Of a stretch of 64,000 nucleotides of DNA, positions 12,068 through 21,666 are shown piece after piece. Below the pieces are notes generated by a model, which was not told the origin of the DNA, made no database searches, and saw nothing but the letters and a program-made list of their open reading frames with translations. Numbering within the stretch: the first letter of the stretch is position 1; each line of letters starts with the position of its first letter. A program made the position numbers and the translations under genes. Source of the stretch: Blastobasis lacticolella (lineage: Eukaryota > Arthropoda > Insecta > Lepidoptera > Blastobasidae); NCBI GenBank assembly GCA_905147135.1, contig LR990040.1:25371857-25435856 (forward strand), written 5' to 3'.

Positions 12068-12597
12068 AGCCATCACGTACATCATACGGCTAACGAGTGG
12101 CGATGTTAGAATACATGCGAGCCCATCCCGCACTCGCAACGGTTCGACTGTATTGCCCAGAAGCTACAAGGGAAAAGAAAAATTGTTAGCGGATCTCGCC
12201 GTGAAATTGAATGCTATCGACGATGGTTCAACTAAAACTGCAGACAAATGGATGAAGGTCAAAGAAGAAGTAAATATTGATTAATTTTTAATATAACATA
12301 GGTACATATTGATTAAATTGGTTTTTATTTTTAGACTTGACAGGACTAGAAGTCAGGTATAAAAAAATAAAGCTCTGTTAAATTCGGGTATTTTAATCTG
12401 GCACTGGTGGTGGACCTTCTCTGGTGGGCATGACCCAATTCTTAATGCCCTTCAACGCCAAACTGAAGCAGTCGAAGTGCAAGCTGCAGCGGTGAAAAAA
12501 GTGTCAGAGGGCATAATTAGACAGGCCGTTGCGATGGAAAATCTTGTAGAGTCGAATCACATCTGCCGTAGTAAATTTAAGGAAGTGATTACCTAAA
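12068..12597 (+). pseudogene. Myb/SANT-like DNA-binding protein fragment of a Harbinger element
   Basis: After an acceptor-like TTTCAG, one frame gives MRAHPALATVRLYCPEATRE, then a frameshift leads to KEKLLADLAVKLNAIDDG, then KTADKWMKV. This follows the pattern of the Myb/MADF-like second protein of Harbinger transposons (a helix with LA..LN, then W.K). A second block reads GTGGGPS, a signature of the same proteins, and a C-terminal helix ends in ICRSKFKEVIT followed by a stop. Several frameshifts show it is dead. It lies in the loop of the inverted duplication that carries the transposase exon, consistent with one original element. Confidence 0.55.
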
Positions 12598-12639
12598 TTT
12601 GATTACCTACCACTCCTTAATTTTAACTTTATTATTTTG

Positions 12640-13010
12640 TTTATGATAGTTTAATGTGATCATTTCATTTTACTGAGTCTGATTTAAATTAGTAACTGAA
12701 TTGTGAATTTAAAGTTATAATTAACAAAATAGGTAGATTATTAAAGAAATTTCATAATTGAGATATGCTATATATGATATGATATGAGTTTGTATCACTT
12801 ACCAAGTAACACTTTGAAAATACAAAAAGCATTAAGGCAGCATTTTTTCTGTGATTTAAATTGGTAACTGAATTGTGGTTTTAAATGTACGTATAATTTG
12901 GTTATTAATAAACATTATCACTACTCATTTCATTTTTGCTTTGATTTTACTAAGTCTGATTTAAATTAGTAACTGAATTGTGATTTTATAAGTTTAATTA
13001 GTAAAGTGTT
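12640..13010. repeat. Three degenerate copies of an AT-rich motif
   Basis: GATTTAAATTAGTAACTGAA and close variants occur near 12,681, 12,854 and 12,968. Spacing is irregular and the copies differ, so this is old local duplication. Confidence 0.5.
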
Positions 13011-13045
13011 TTGTACAATTGTATATCTTTTTATTAAAATACCTA

Positions 13046-13424
13046 TATCAGAAAGGGCTTATAAGAAAGCTCAATGTTACCCAAAGGGCAATGGAAAGAG
13101 CTATGCTCGGAGTTTCTTTACGCGATCGAATCAGAAATGGGGAGATCCGCAAGCGAACCAAGGTCACCGACATAGCTCTAAGGATTGCCAGACTGAAGTG
13201 GCAGTGGGCAGGGCACATAGCTCGAAGAACAGATGGCTGATGGGGCAGTGAAGTTTACGAGTGGCGACCATGGGTAGGCCTCCTACAAGGTGGACCGACA
13301 ACCTGGTAAGGATCGCAGATACCAGCTGGATGCAGAAAACACAGGACCGGCCTTTGTGGGGATCTCTGGGGGAGGCCTATGCCCAGCAGTGGGCGTCTTC
13401 TGGCTGATATGATGATGATGATGA
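13046..13424 (+). pseudogene. RTE/BovB-type LINE, C-terminal end of the polymerase ORF
   Basis: The frame reads NVTQRAMERAMLGVSLRDRI, RNGEIRKRTKVTDIALRIAR, then LKWQWAGHIARRTDG, then after a frame change WRPWVGRPPTRWTD and a final LWGSLGEAYAQQW. This is the typical C-terminal tail of RTE/BovB LINEs, which end in short simple repeats; here (GAT)n closes the element at about 13,407-13,424. The copy is strongly 5'-truncated and has an indel near 13,240. The last 30 bases also lie in the left arm at 11,530-11,567, so the inverted duplication cut through this fragment. Confidence 0.8.
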
Positions 13425-14022
13425 GAAAGGGTGTAACAAGCCCACAAAAGGAATGTTCTACTCATTGAATTAAACTCTCTATACAAATGTGATCAGCTGA
13501 TGGGTACTTTTGTAAGTAAAAACAAACAGTTTTAATTTCTAAGAAGGGTTGTTATAATTAGAGAAAGAGAATAGACGAATTTTATAAATATTAATTTAAT
13601 TAGTTACCTAATTTAAACTTAACAGAAATAAAAGAAAAGATTTGTGGTTTGCCCGATGGTAAGCAATTACCGCAACCTATGGACGTTTGCAATTCCAGTG
13701 GTAAAATTCCCATGTTGCCGACCCTATAAAAACCTTTTAATCACATTCTTGAAGAACTCCATGTTTTTTTTGTGACCACGATGTGAGGATGAACTATGTC
13801 TATGGCGAGCGGTGCGTTGATAGAAAGTAGCTGTAGGCATCAAGTCAAATATTTCTTCAGAACAAACACCACAAGTTTCACAGCACGTTATTTAATAGAG
13901 TCACAAGGGCCAAGGTGATATGCTGGTGTTCTTGCAACCAGGTAATTATAGAGAGTCACTAAACCATAATTAATGGCAGAGCCTCTGTACTAACTGCCTT
14001 CTCACCCTCAGTGCCTCTGTAT
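13391..14022 (-). repeat. Right arm of the inverted duplication, inner part
   Basis: Reverse-complement match to 10,891-11,567, including CAGAGGCACTGAGGGTGAGA and the GCCCGATGGTAAGCAATTAC block. The latter block is found in many lepidopteran retroelement tails and is probably a LINE 3' fragment. The arm continues at 18,565-19,209; the LINE between them interrupts it. Confidence 0.85.
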
Positions 14023-14312
14023 ATACAATACAATACAATACAAAATCATTTATTTCTCTCAAAAAGGCATTAGGTTACATTGTTATATATACACTTTATA
14101 CATTGTACATAGCATTCAAATCCTTATTGAGAGCTGGAGTCTGTAGTAGGTTAATGAAAACCTGTGTTACAGATCTCCAGGCTCCCAAACTCCTGCATCC
14201 CTTACAATTAAATATTTTCGATAATGTAATCAGAGCAATGTTTAAGCAAACAATCTTATGATGATCGAGAAAATAAAACAACAGTAAAAAAATAGATGAA
14301 AATGAAAACCCA

Positions 14313-14372
14313 GTGTGTGTATGTGTGTGTGTATGTGTATGTGTATGTGTGTGTGTATGTGTGTGTGTGTGT
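14313..14372. repeat. GT-rich microsatellite in the LINE 3' region
   Basis: Imperfect (TGTGTGTATG)/(GT)n run of about 60 bases. Open frames through it are low-complexity His-Thr or Cys-Val strings and are not genes. Confidence 0.9.
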
Positions 14373-14414
14373 GGTGTTTTTTGGTGTTTGTTTGTCTGTC
14401 TATATATGTTTATC

Positions 14415-17372
14415 TCAGGATACAATTGCGATAATTTTTTCTGTAGAATCATAATCAAGATTCCTCAGCCACGATGTCACAATTCTCCTACACTCCAATA
14501 TACACTTTGGATATATGTTTAGAATTTTATTTATTTTGTTGTAGATGTAGCTCCCGAGGAAATAAAATGTACGTTGGGCCAAGCTGGAACTGGTCGATAC
14601 AGTGGAACAGACGGTGTAAGACCGGCGTGAGGTGGGCGGATTAGATAGGTCATAGGGGACATGACAATGAGTCCGCAGAGTAAGCTGAAGTATAAAAAGT
14701 TGACGCACTGAGAGAACGTTACATTTTCTGTAAAGTTCAAATGTAGGGAACCGGTATGGCAGTTTCCAGCCCACCTTTAGAAGCGCCCTCTGGGCGCGTT
14801 CAAGCTTTAGTAAATAGGTTTTATCACATCCACCCCATGAGTCAACACAGTAAGAGATTAAAGACTGTGCGAGGGCGAGGTACACCGTTCTTAGTACCTT
14901 GACATTAGCGATATCACGAAGTGTTTTAAATATAAATATTAATTTACGTATTCTGGCTGCTAGCCCGTCAATATGCGTGTGGAAGGAAAGAAGGTTATCA
15001 AGGCTGACCCCTAGGTACTTAATTGACCTAACACTAGAGAGCTCAGGACAACCGCACAGCCTGTTTATTGATAGATCTGAACAGGAGTGAGAAAATAGGG
15101 AGAATTCGTGAGGTGCAGGCAAACTCCTATTCGACAAAGAAAACGTCATAAACTTCGTCTTGTCTACGTTTAAAGTCAGCAGATTCTCGTCTAACCAGTC
15201 CCGTACAGAGTTGAACCCAGTCTGAGCACAGTTGAATGCCGACTCCCAAGTTTCACCGTAGAATATCAGCGCAGTATCGTCGGCGTACGCAAAAATGGAG
15301 CCACCACTCAGCCTAAACTGACATAGGTCGTTAATGTAGATTAAAAATAATGTAGGACCGAGTACACTACCCTGAGGCACACCGCAGGAGATCCCCAGCT
15401 CATTACTTAACCTATCTCCAATCCTGACACGTTGCCGTCTATTCGAGAGATAACTCCTAAAAAGTTCAAGCTGAGAGCCTCTGATACCAATTGACTCAAG
15501 TTTGGTAATAAGTGTTGGTACAGAGACAGTGTCAAATGCCTTCGCCAAGTCAAGGAATATACCTACCACTTTTTTTTTACTATCCAGGTGTGTAACAATG
15601 TTGGTAGTAAGTTTCAGTACCGCATCACTAGCAGAAATTCCAGAACGAAAGCCATATTGTGAAGGTGACAAAATTTTATTCTTTTCCAAATATTTTACTA
15701 GTCTGTTGTTTATTAGTCTTTCCAAGATTTTAGAGAGACTGGGTAAGATTGAAATTGGTCTATAATTAGTGACACTGTCTCTGTCACCACTCTTAAATAT
15801 TGGCGTGACAACTGCCACTTTGAAAGCGTCAGGAAAAGAACCCGACGAGAAAGCACGATTGCAGAGAAAGGTAATGGGAGGGGTCAGAACTTCCCTGTAT
15901 CTTTTAAGGAATGCGGTTGACAATCCATCTAGACCAGTCGCGCAGTTGTCTCGAAGATTTGCAATTAAGCTTCCTACTTCAGCCTCATTAGTGTCCAGGA
16001 GTGCAAAAGAATATGGACAAGACTGAATGACACCTGCCCGCTGTCGCAAGTCGCCAGTTGGTTTTATCTTTTCAGCCAGTATTCTTCCTATGTTCGCAAA
16101 AAAGTGATTAACCCCATTAATACTGCGGTCTGGATCTCGAGTCGAAATAAGGGAATCTGCACTAGATTTCTGTTTAGCGGTATAAGTTATATTTTTTATA
16201 GCGCTCCAAAGACGTTTATTATTACCTTGTGAATCCTGAATCAACGCTCTATCATTTTCCATTTTTGTTTTCCTGAGTAGGGCGTTACAGAAATTTCTAT
16301 ATCTGGTAAATGTTGTCCTAAGTATTATATCATCAGGCGATTTTTTTAATTTAGTATGTAGTTTATCCCTGTTTCGCAAGCATTTTAAAAGTACTGTAGT
16401 CATCCAAGGCTTTCTTAATGAACGTCGGTTTGAAGCTGCTTTTAAGGTGGTATTGGCAGTAACAATTCCATTAAGAGCATTAGTAAAAAAATTAGTGGCT
16501 TCATTTATATCCGACATATTGTACAAAGGACTAAAATTAGTTTTTTGAAGTTCTCGTTCTATTGAGTCAAAGTCGATTATTTTAAGAGTTTTGAGTTTGG
16601 GCAATGCATTATTTTTTTTATAGTTAGAGGTATATAAATAGAGCATTACCGTGTCGTGATCTGTTACAGTTGTATCGGCCACAAAGGCAAACGCCGGACA
16701 TTTTGTTTTTAAAATGATATGGTCCAAGCAAGATTGATTGTTACGTGTGGCCAATGTGTGCGCAGGAAGCATGCCGTGACAGGAAATAAGAGTTAGGTAT
16801 TCCGTAGACCGAGAGTCGCACACGTTTTCAGAGATATCAATGTTCATGTCGCCTGTCAATATTATATTTTTATATGAAGAATATATGTTTAAATGTTCAT
16901 TTAATGTGACCAGAAAATCATTAATATTACGATTACTAGGTGGGCGATAGATAGATATTAAGACCGTGTCTGTACCTAAGATCATAGTGATACAGTTAGC
17001 GTCCTTTATCTTTGACTCAACAACGGTAACACAATGATGGCTGCGATAGTACACCACTACACCTTCATTTTGCGTGGAATGCTGTGATGTAGCAGTAAAG
17101 CTGTATCCATCGAGTGGGGGAATGGGGGGAGAATTCGCCAACCAGCACTCGGTAAGCACTATCACGTCCCACACCGTATCACTCCTGTCCAGAAGCGCAA
17201 GAAATCCGTTAAAGTTGCAATTAATACTTCTAATATTTTGACATATAAGTTTTAAAGATGAACGGTGCGTTATTGATAACCTTTTACAGTCCTCGATCGT
17301 ACAGGTAGCAGACTTAGCCACCCTAAGGTCATCAAGTTCCATGTTTATATCGTCGAGATTATGGAATTCCAA
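14415..17372 (-). CDS. LINE ORF2: endonuclease and reverse transcriptase, intact
   Basis: A 985-codon uninterrupted frame. It nicks target DNA and copies the element's RNA at the nick. The N-terminal AP-like endonuclease shows CQNIRSINCN, VLTECWL, SIYRPPS, ILTGDMNID, CLDHIIL and VTDHDTVM, so the catalytic Asn, Glu, Asp and His positions are present. The reverse transcriptase shows VVTPIFKSGD, NYRPISILPS, GIFLDLAKAFDTV, GVPQGSVLGP and FAYADDTALIF, with the YADD core near residue 696 (about 15,280). The C-terminal domain continues for about 200 residues. ORF1 ends 430 bases upstream. This is full length for a CR1-like ORF2 and shows no broken motif, unusual in this otherwise decayed window. Confidence 0.9.
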   Translation of the reverse strand: MEFHNLDDINMELDDLRVAKSATCTIEDCKRLSITHRSSLKLICQNIRSINCNFNGFLALLDRSDTVWDVIVLTECWLANSPPIPPLDGYSFTATSQHSTQNEGVVVYYRSHHCVTVVESKIKDANCITMILGTDTVLISIYRPPSNRNINDFLVTLNEHLNIYSSYKNIILTGDMNIDISENVCDSRSTEYLTLISCHGMLPAHTLATRNNQSCLDHIILKTKCPAFAFVADTTVTDHDTVMLYLYTSNYKKNNALPKLKTLKIIDFDSIERELQKTNFSPLYNMSDINEATNFFTNALNGIVTANTTLKAASNRRSLRKPWMTTVLLKCLRNRDKLHTKLKKSPDDIILRTTFTRYRNFCNALLRKTKMENDRALIQDSQGNNKRLWSAIKNITYTAKQKSSADSLISTRDPDRSINGVNHFFANIGRILAEKIKPTGDLRQRAGVIQSCPYSFALLDTNEAEVGSLIANLRDNCATGLDGLSTAFLKRYREVLTPPITFLCNRAFSSGSFPDAFKVAVVTPIFKSGDRDSVTNYRPISILPSLSKILERLINNRLVKYLEKNKILSPSQYGFRSGISASDAVLKLTTNIVTHLDSKKKVVGIFLDLAKAFDTVSVPTLITKLESIGIRGSQLELFRSYLSNRRQRVRIGDRLSNELGISCGVPQGSVLGPTLFLIYINDLCQFRLSGGSIFAYADDTALIFYGETWESAFNCAQTGFNSVRDWLDENLLTLNVDKTKFMTFSLSNRSLPAPHEFSLFSHSCSDLSINRLCGCPELSSVRSIKYLGVSLDNLLSFHTHIDGLAARIRKLIFIFKTLRDIANVKVLRTVYLALAQSLISYCVDSWGGCDKTYLLKLERAQRALLKVGWKLPYRFPTFELYRKCNVLSVRQLFILQLTLRTHCHVPYDLSNPPTSRRSYTVCSTVSTSSSLAQRTFYFLGSYIYNKINKILNIYPKCILECRRIVTSWLRNLDYDSTEKIIAIVS

Positions 17373-17802
17373 TGTGTAGGTAGGATATCGGCAGATAACT
17401 AAGTTTGTTTACGTTTAAGTGTAGGGTAGTTTGCACTAAAAATACTTGTACGAAAGATACATTATAGCTGCGAGTTAGTATCATCATTCTGTGACTATGG
17501 TTCAAAATTACAACTTGAATTTTATATTGTGGGTAGAATAACATTAAATTAGAAATTTTATTGATTACTGGATGCATGTTTTTTAGGCCAAAAATTATGT
17601 TACCGCTTGCTAATATTGCGAAATAGTTAGCTGAGTGGCCGTCCGAAGAGTTGCGATAATGGCAGCGTGAGCTTGTATGTGTGTAAGAAATGACGTAAGA
17701 TGTGTATGGGGTGTGATGTGTTGGATATGGGTTACCTCTCAATTTGGAAATATATACGTGTAATAAGACATTAACAATATTATGATAATAATTTAAATCT
17801 AG

Positions 17803-18624
17803 TCATTGTGTTTTCGTAACTTTTTTAAGATCCAGTTCAGTTTTTATCCAAGTTGGCGACGATTCTGCCGTTTTCTTAATGAAAACCTTGCCACGGTACG
17901 TCCAACAGCTGTTGCACTTATCTTGTTTTTGTAAATTTCGACCAAGGTAATAAAGGTGTTTTCCTTGGGCGGACAGTGATTCCGCGATGTAGATCGGTGT
18001 GGGCAATCCGTCCAATTTGAGGTGTGAAGAAGATAGTTGTGCCTTCTTGTTCAGTTTGTTGAAAGAGCTACTGGCTTTCATGACATTTTCCTTAAGTACA
18101 ACCGAGGTAAATTCCACTACAACCGTGCCGACAGAGGAACGGTCTTTGCTAGGCTTTTTCCTATAAATATTTTTGATTTCCGTGGGTCGAATAGGTTGAT
18201 TTATAATATCTCCAATCGTGGTGAGTTTGGAACTAAGGATCTCCCAGTTTTCGGGTTCGGAAGGAGGCAAGTTGTTAATTTCTATCATAGCAGATCGCGA
18301 CTGACATTCCAAATTGTCCATCCTATTTTCCAGCTGGTTAATGCGAGTTTTTAGGTTGGAATTCTCTCTTTCCGATGCGTCCAGCCGCTCAACTAGCTCA
18401 TCGTATTTTTGTGAGAAGAACGTAATAGACTCCTGGATTTTAGAGTTTTGATCCAGTAAATTATTCATTGAGGAATTAAGAGCCTCGAATTTTAAGTTTT
18501 GAGTGCGCTCGAACTTCGCAAATAATTTAGTCATTTCAGACATAAGTAAAGCGGGGTCTATATATATATCCCTCTCTTGAAATTCAGTGGTGGATGCAAA
18601 TGAAACACTATCCTCAGTTTCCAT
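17803..18624 (-). CDS. LINE ORF1: coiled-coil RNA-binding protein, chimeric 5' end
   Basis: A 273-codon frame. Residues of about 35-100 form a heptad-like coiled coil (FAKFERTQNLKFEALNSSM, then LDASERENSNLKTRINQLEN), followed by a conserved region ending HLYYLGRNLQKQDKC and WTYRGKVFIKK, typical of CR1/jockey ORF1 nucleic-acid chaperones. No zinc finger is present. The first 21 or so codons (METEDSVSFAS...) also occur in the left arm at 10,827 without the LINE, so they appear to come from the sequence the LINE landed in. The true element ORF1 start is therefore missing, and the ATG used here would be borrowed. Confidence 0.7.
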   Translation of the reverse strand: METEDSVSFASTTEFQERDIYIDPALLMSEMTKLFAKFERTQNLKFEALNSSMNNLLDQNSKIQESITFFSQKYDELVERLDASERENSNLKTRINQLENRMDNLECQSRSAMIEINNLPPSEPENWEILSSKLTTIGDIINQPIRPTEIKNIYRKKPSKDRSSVGTVVVEFTSVVLKENVMKASSSFNKLNKKAQLSSSHLKLDGLPTPIYIAESLSAQGKHLYYLGRNLQKQDKCNSCWTYRGKVFIKKTAESSPTWIKTELDLKKVTKTQ

Positions 18625-19209
18625 TTCGTCTGGTGGGTTTATGCGCTACATAGACACTGAAAATAATACAGAAATTTCCAATAATTTTGTATTGTTGTTA
18701 TTGTAACAATTTTTAGGTAATTTTTTTGTATTTAGCACAATTTTTGTCATACTTACTTTAAATTCCACCGGAATCGCACAAGCATATGAGGTCCTAAGAT
18801 AAATAGGGCGTTATGTCTTCTATAATGTGGATCGCAGTCTCCGCAGAGAAGCGATAAACCCTACTAAAGTTTGGCATGTTAAATGGGTTCGACAAATCCC
18901 TTATTTGTCGATTTAAGTGCATTGTATCGGCTCTTTGCTTCACCCTTATCCTATTACGATGTTGTATCGGCAGTACAAACTGCATTTTCCAAGAAAATCT
19001 TAATAAGACACAATTCACAATAACTTTCCGAGAGCTAAATAGCATTCGTGTAATCTTTCGAAAATTCGACAGAGGTTTCCGATTTGAACTGTCAAATTTG
19101 TCATTCGGATTCGAGACCGATGCTTTAGAATACGGTTTTCCGAGTCGATCGACAAATTTGTCGATTCCGAATCCGAATCCGGTTTCCGAGCCATTGTGAA
19201 TACGGCCCC
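18565..19209 (-). repeat. Right arm of the inverted duplication, outer part
   Basis: Reverse complement of 10,251-10,890. It ends at GGGGCCGTATT on the minus strand, followed outside by unrelated DNA. No direct target duplication is visible between the two outer flanks (CTAATTC on the left, TGATCAG on the right). Confidence 0.85.
18757..18985 (-). pseudogene. Harbinger-type transposase first-exon remnant (right copy)
   Basis: Minus-strand counterpart of the exon at 10,475. It reads RDLSNPFNMPNFSRVYRFSA and IIEDITPYL, then the same premature stop and the same shift to an IPVEFK frame before a GTAAGT donor at 18,756. NPF..P..F.R.YRF is the usual start of a Harbinger transposase core. The shared frameshift shows that the copied sequence was already broken, or that one arm was converted to the other. 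Confidence 0.65.
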
Positions 19210-19627
19210 TGATCAGACAAGCGATCCGCGGTATGTAGATACCTAGGTACAACCACAGATACCTACTACGTTCCATTCTCATGGTAGGTAATGTGAATGG
19301 TCGTGACGTGATACAATCATATACCTAGGGTAGGTATTGGACTATCGATGGTGATCTTTACTGCTGATATAGACGGTAGGTAGGTACTGGGTTCGATTCC
19401 CGTATAATGTGAATGTCCGTAAGCAACCGTATAAGTAATGTAGGTAAGTACTTATGCGTACTCCTGTCGTGTTGAACATTACTGAGTGCTGGCATGGCAG
19501 TGCCGCTGGCTGCCCCATGGCCATGGGCCCACGGGCGGCCGGTGGCGGATTGGCACAGGCGCGGCCGTTGTAGGTACCAACCAAGTAAGAAGTACCAACC
19601 TCCGGGCGCGCGGCAGCGAGTAGGTAG
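19210..19627. other. Non-coding, TAGGTA-rich
   Basis: No gene. A GGGTTCGATTCCC near 19,388 resembles a tRNA B box, but no A box sits at the right distance, so it is at most a SINE scrap. Confidence 0.35.
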
Positions 19628-19631
19628 ATAG

Positions 19632-19893
19632 AGAGGGCGGCCGGGCGGCCTGCACGCTTTACATTGATTTCTTGTACTTACAGTGCTTGATTGAACAGTG
19701 TAGAATTTGAACTTTAGGTTTAGTTATCGATATTTGATATTTAAGACACAAACACTTTTTTTTAGTATATCGGATTTTGCCTAAACTAAAAGTTTCCGCG
19801 TGTATGTTTCTTGGGGAAAGTTGTTCAGTTTCATGGGTAGAAAATAAGGTTTCAGTTATTGCTGGCGGTCTTTTTACACCTTTTTTATAAGTA
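19632..19893 (-). repeat. Interspersed repeat, related to 54,484-54,760
   Basis: The reverse complement begins near a TGTAAAAAGACCGC-like end and holds AACTGAACAACTTTCCCCAA, AGAAACATAC, a TATCGATAACT element and a GC-rich end (GTGCAGGCCGCC). All recur in the same order at 54.5-54.75 kb on the plus strand. It is about 260 bases, has no coding sequence, and is probably a short non-autonomous element. Its 79-codon minus-strand frame is spurious. Confidence 0.65.
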
Positions 19894-20130
19894 GGCATAA
19901 TGAAAGGTTACTGATATATTTATGTTTCTGGGATTAATCAGAGGACATAAATACAAACAAATGGTTTTAACCCTTTGCACCTGACCAGATTGTCCAGACT
20001 TTCAGGTGCCTAAATATATAGGTAGGTTTCGTTCACCACTAGGCTGCCGACGCTCCCAAATGGTTATGTATTATTTTGTTAATTGGTAGGTGTTATTTAT
20101 TTATAAAAATAAGTAAGTTGTGTGTAGGAG

Positions 20131-20390
20131 GAGTGTCGGTGGCCGAGTGGGTAAGGTATCATCCGATTCGTAAGCGAGAGGTACCGGGTTCGAATCCCAC
20201 TATATTAGTTGAACACTAACCAATGCTCTTGCGGTGAGGGAAAACATCGTGATGAAACCTGCACATACAAGCGACTGAATGTGTGTAACCATGATCCAAT
20301 CAGATGGCAGTCGCTCCACTGTAATTAGCTGATCTGCCAAATCCTGGATCATGGTCAAAGGGGACCTAGTATCGAAGTATGAATTTTTAA
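20131..20390 (+). mobile_element. tRNA-derived SINE
   Basis: The head has a pol III A box (GGTGGCCGAGTGGGTAAGG) and a B box (GGGTTCGAATCCCA at 20,186). It is followed by a body with GCTCTTGCGGTGAGGGAAAA and CATCGTGATGAAACCTGCAC, well known from lepidopteran SINEs, and ends near 20,385. The tRNA part is not a functional tRNA, since no aminoacyl stem closes it. Confidence 0.8.
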
Positions 20391-21666
20391 TTTTAGTTTA
20401 GCACCTATAGGTAACACAAGTTTTGCTTACTTTGAGGCTAGATGGCGCTGTGTGAATTATTCCAGTATTTATTATTATTATTATTTATTTCTAATTTCAG
20501 TCCACAACGTCCACAAAATTTTATTAACAAAGACAAAATCGCAAGATGAATAATACCAAGTTCCTCGTAAAACTACATCCCATACTAAGCTTTGTTTTAT
20601 CTCTTACATACCCACCGCTATTCATTCCGTTTCGTTTTAGCACAGGTATAGACACCAAAACAAGTCGATGCCTACCGAGGTATGATAGAGTTAGATGATT
20701 ACCAATGCATAAATGCAAGCAAGAAAGGTTACTTTTCAACTTTGAAATGTGGTGAACTGTAAATTTATGTGCCAACGTCGTTTAGTTATGGCATTCATTT
20801 ACATAGAGTGCTGTTTAACAGATTATTCGTTTTCTTGTGCTGCCAATTAGGCCGTGCGCAGTCGGCCGCATTAACACTTTCGAACTTATATTATAATGTA
20901 TGAATGTACATACTTACTTGACTATTAGTAATTTTTAAATAGAAGGAGATAACCGCCGGACGCGTTAGGTGGAAGGTAGGTACTTGCTTAGATTTAAATG
21001 TCACATTACCCCCGACAAAAAAATAAGGGTGTTATGAGTTTCACGTGTGTAGCTGTGGCTTTGTGAATCTGTTCTGTAATAACCTCTCAACATGCTTGCG
21101 TTTAAGAGTGATTTTTGATATTGTTATACGGTTAATATATTAGGCAGACAAACAGGCAAGCAGGCCAAATGATTTAAAGTGATCAATGCTGCCTATAGAC
21201 AACACCATCGCTATTTTACAAGCTTTAATTTGTAACTATGTATGAATGGGCGGGTAAAATCTTATAAGCCTAATTTGACTTGCTTTCCAGCGTTCAATTA
21301 AGCTGAAATTTGATATAGCTTGGATGACAATGCATTAATATGGTACCATGGACCTGGTCTGATGATGAAGTCGGAACGTGGGCATGGGAACGCATGAACG
21401 CAACAACATAACCCCATCGTATTTGGGTCTTGATGAGTACTATACCGCACGATAAAAGCTTATTATACGCATAAAACTTTGTATTTTGGTTATAGTAATA
21501 ACATTATACTAAAGTATAATAACAAATTGTTAACCTAAGAATTTGTTGTGTTAATGATACGAAAGTTTTTGTATGCGACGAGTTCTACTCGCACTTGTCC
21601 GGATTTTAATTTGTTATAGTTTCTTATTTATTGCATATTTATTTTATTTGTTTTTGTTTTGTTACA
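20391..21666. other. Non-coding repeat-like DNA
   Basis: No gene. Stretches near 20,960-21,110 and 21,290-21,450 read like the edges of widespread lepidopteran repeats (AAATAAGGGTGTTATGAGTT; GAACGTGGGCATGGGAACGC), but I cannot define elements. The region ends in TTTTGTTACAG, a good splice acceptor for the following Helitron exon. Confidence 0.35.

Larger units (their letters stand above)
14023..18564 (-). mobile_element. CR1/jockey-superfamily LINE, 4.5 kb, inserted in the right arm
   Basis: A two-ORF non-LTR retrotransposon on the minus strand. Its 3' end is a (TTGTA)n tail on the minus strand, seen as CAATACAATACAATA at 14,026-14,040. The 5' junction is near 18,558-18,569. The left arm at 10,881-10,891 gives the apparent empty site, GATATATATACAGAGG, implying a short AT target duplication. 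The ORF1 N-terminus expected in such elements (PHD-type zinc finger) is absent, so the copy is probably 5'-truncated. ORF2 is intact. Confidence 0.8.

Noticed and set aside
14096..14522. Open frames over the GT microsatellite
   Set aside because: They are His-Thr or Cys-Val low-complexity strings caused by the repeat and lie in the LINE 3' region.
20131..20205. Functional tRNA gene
   Set aside because: A and B boxes are good, but no aminoacyl stem closes and a SINE body follows. The same holds at 27.4 and 40.2 kb.
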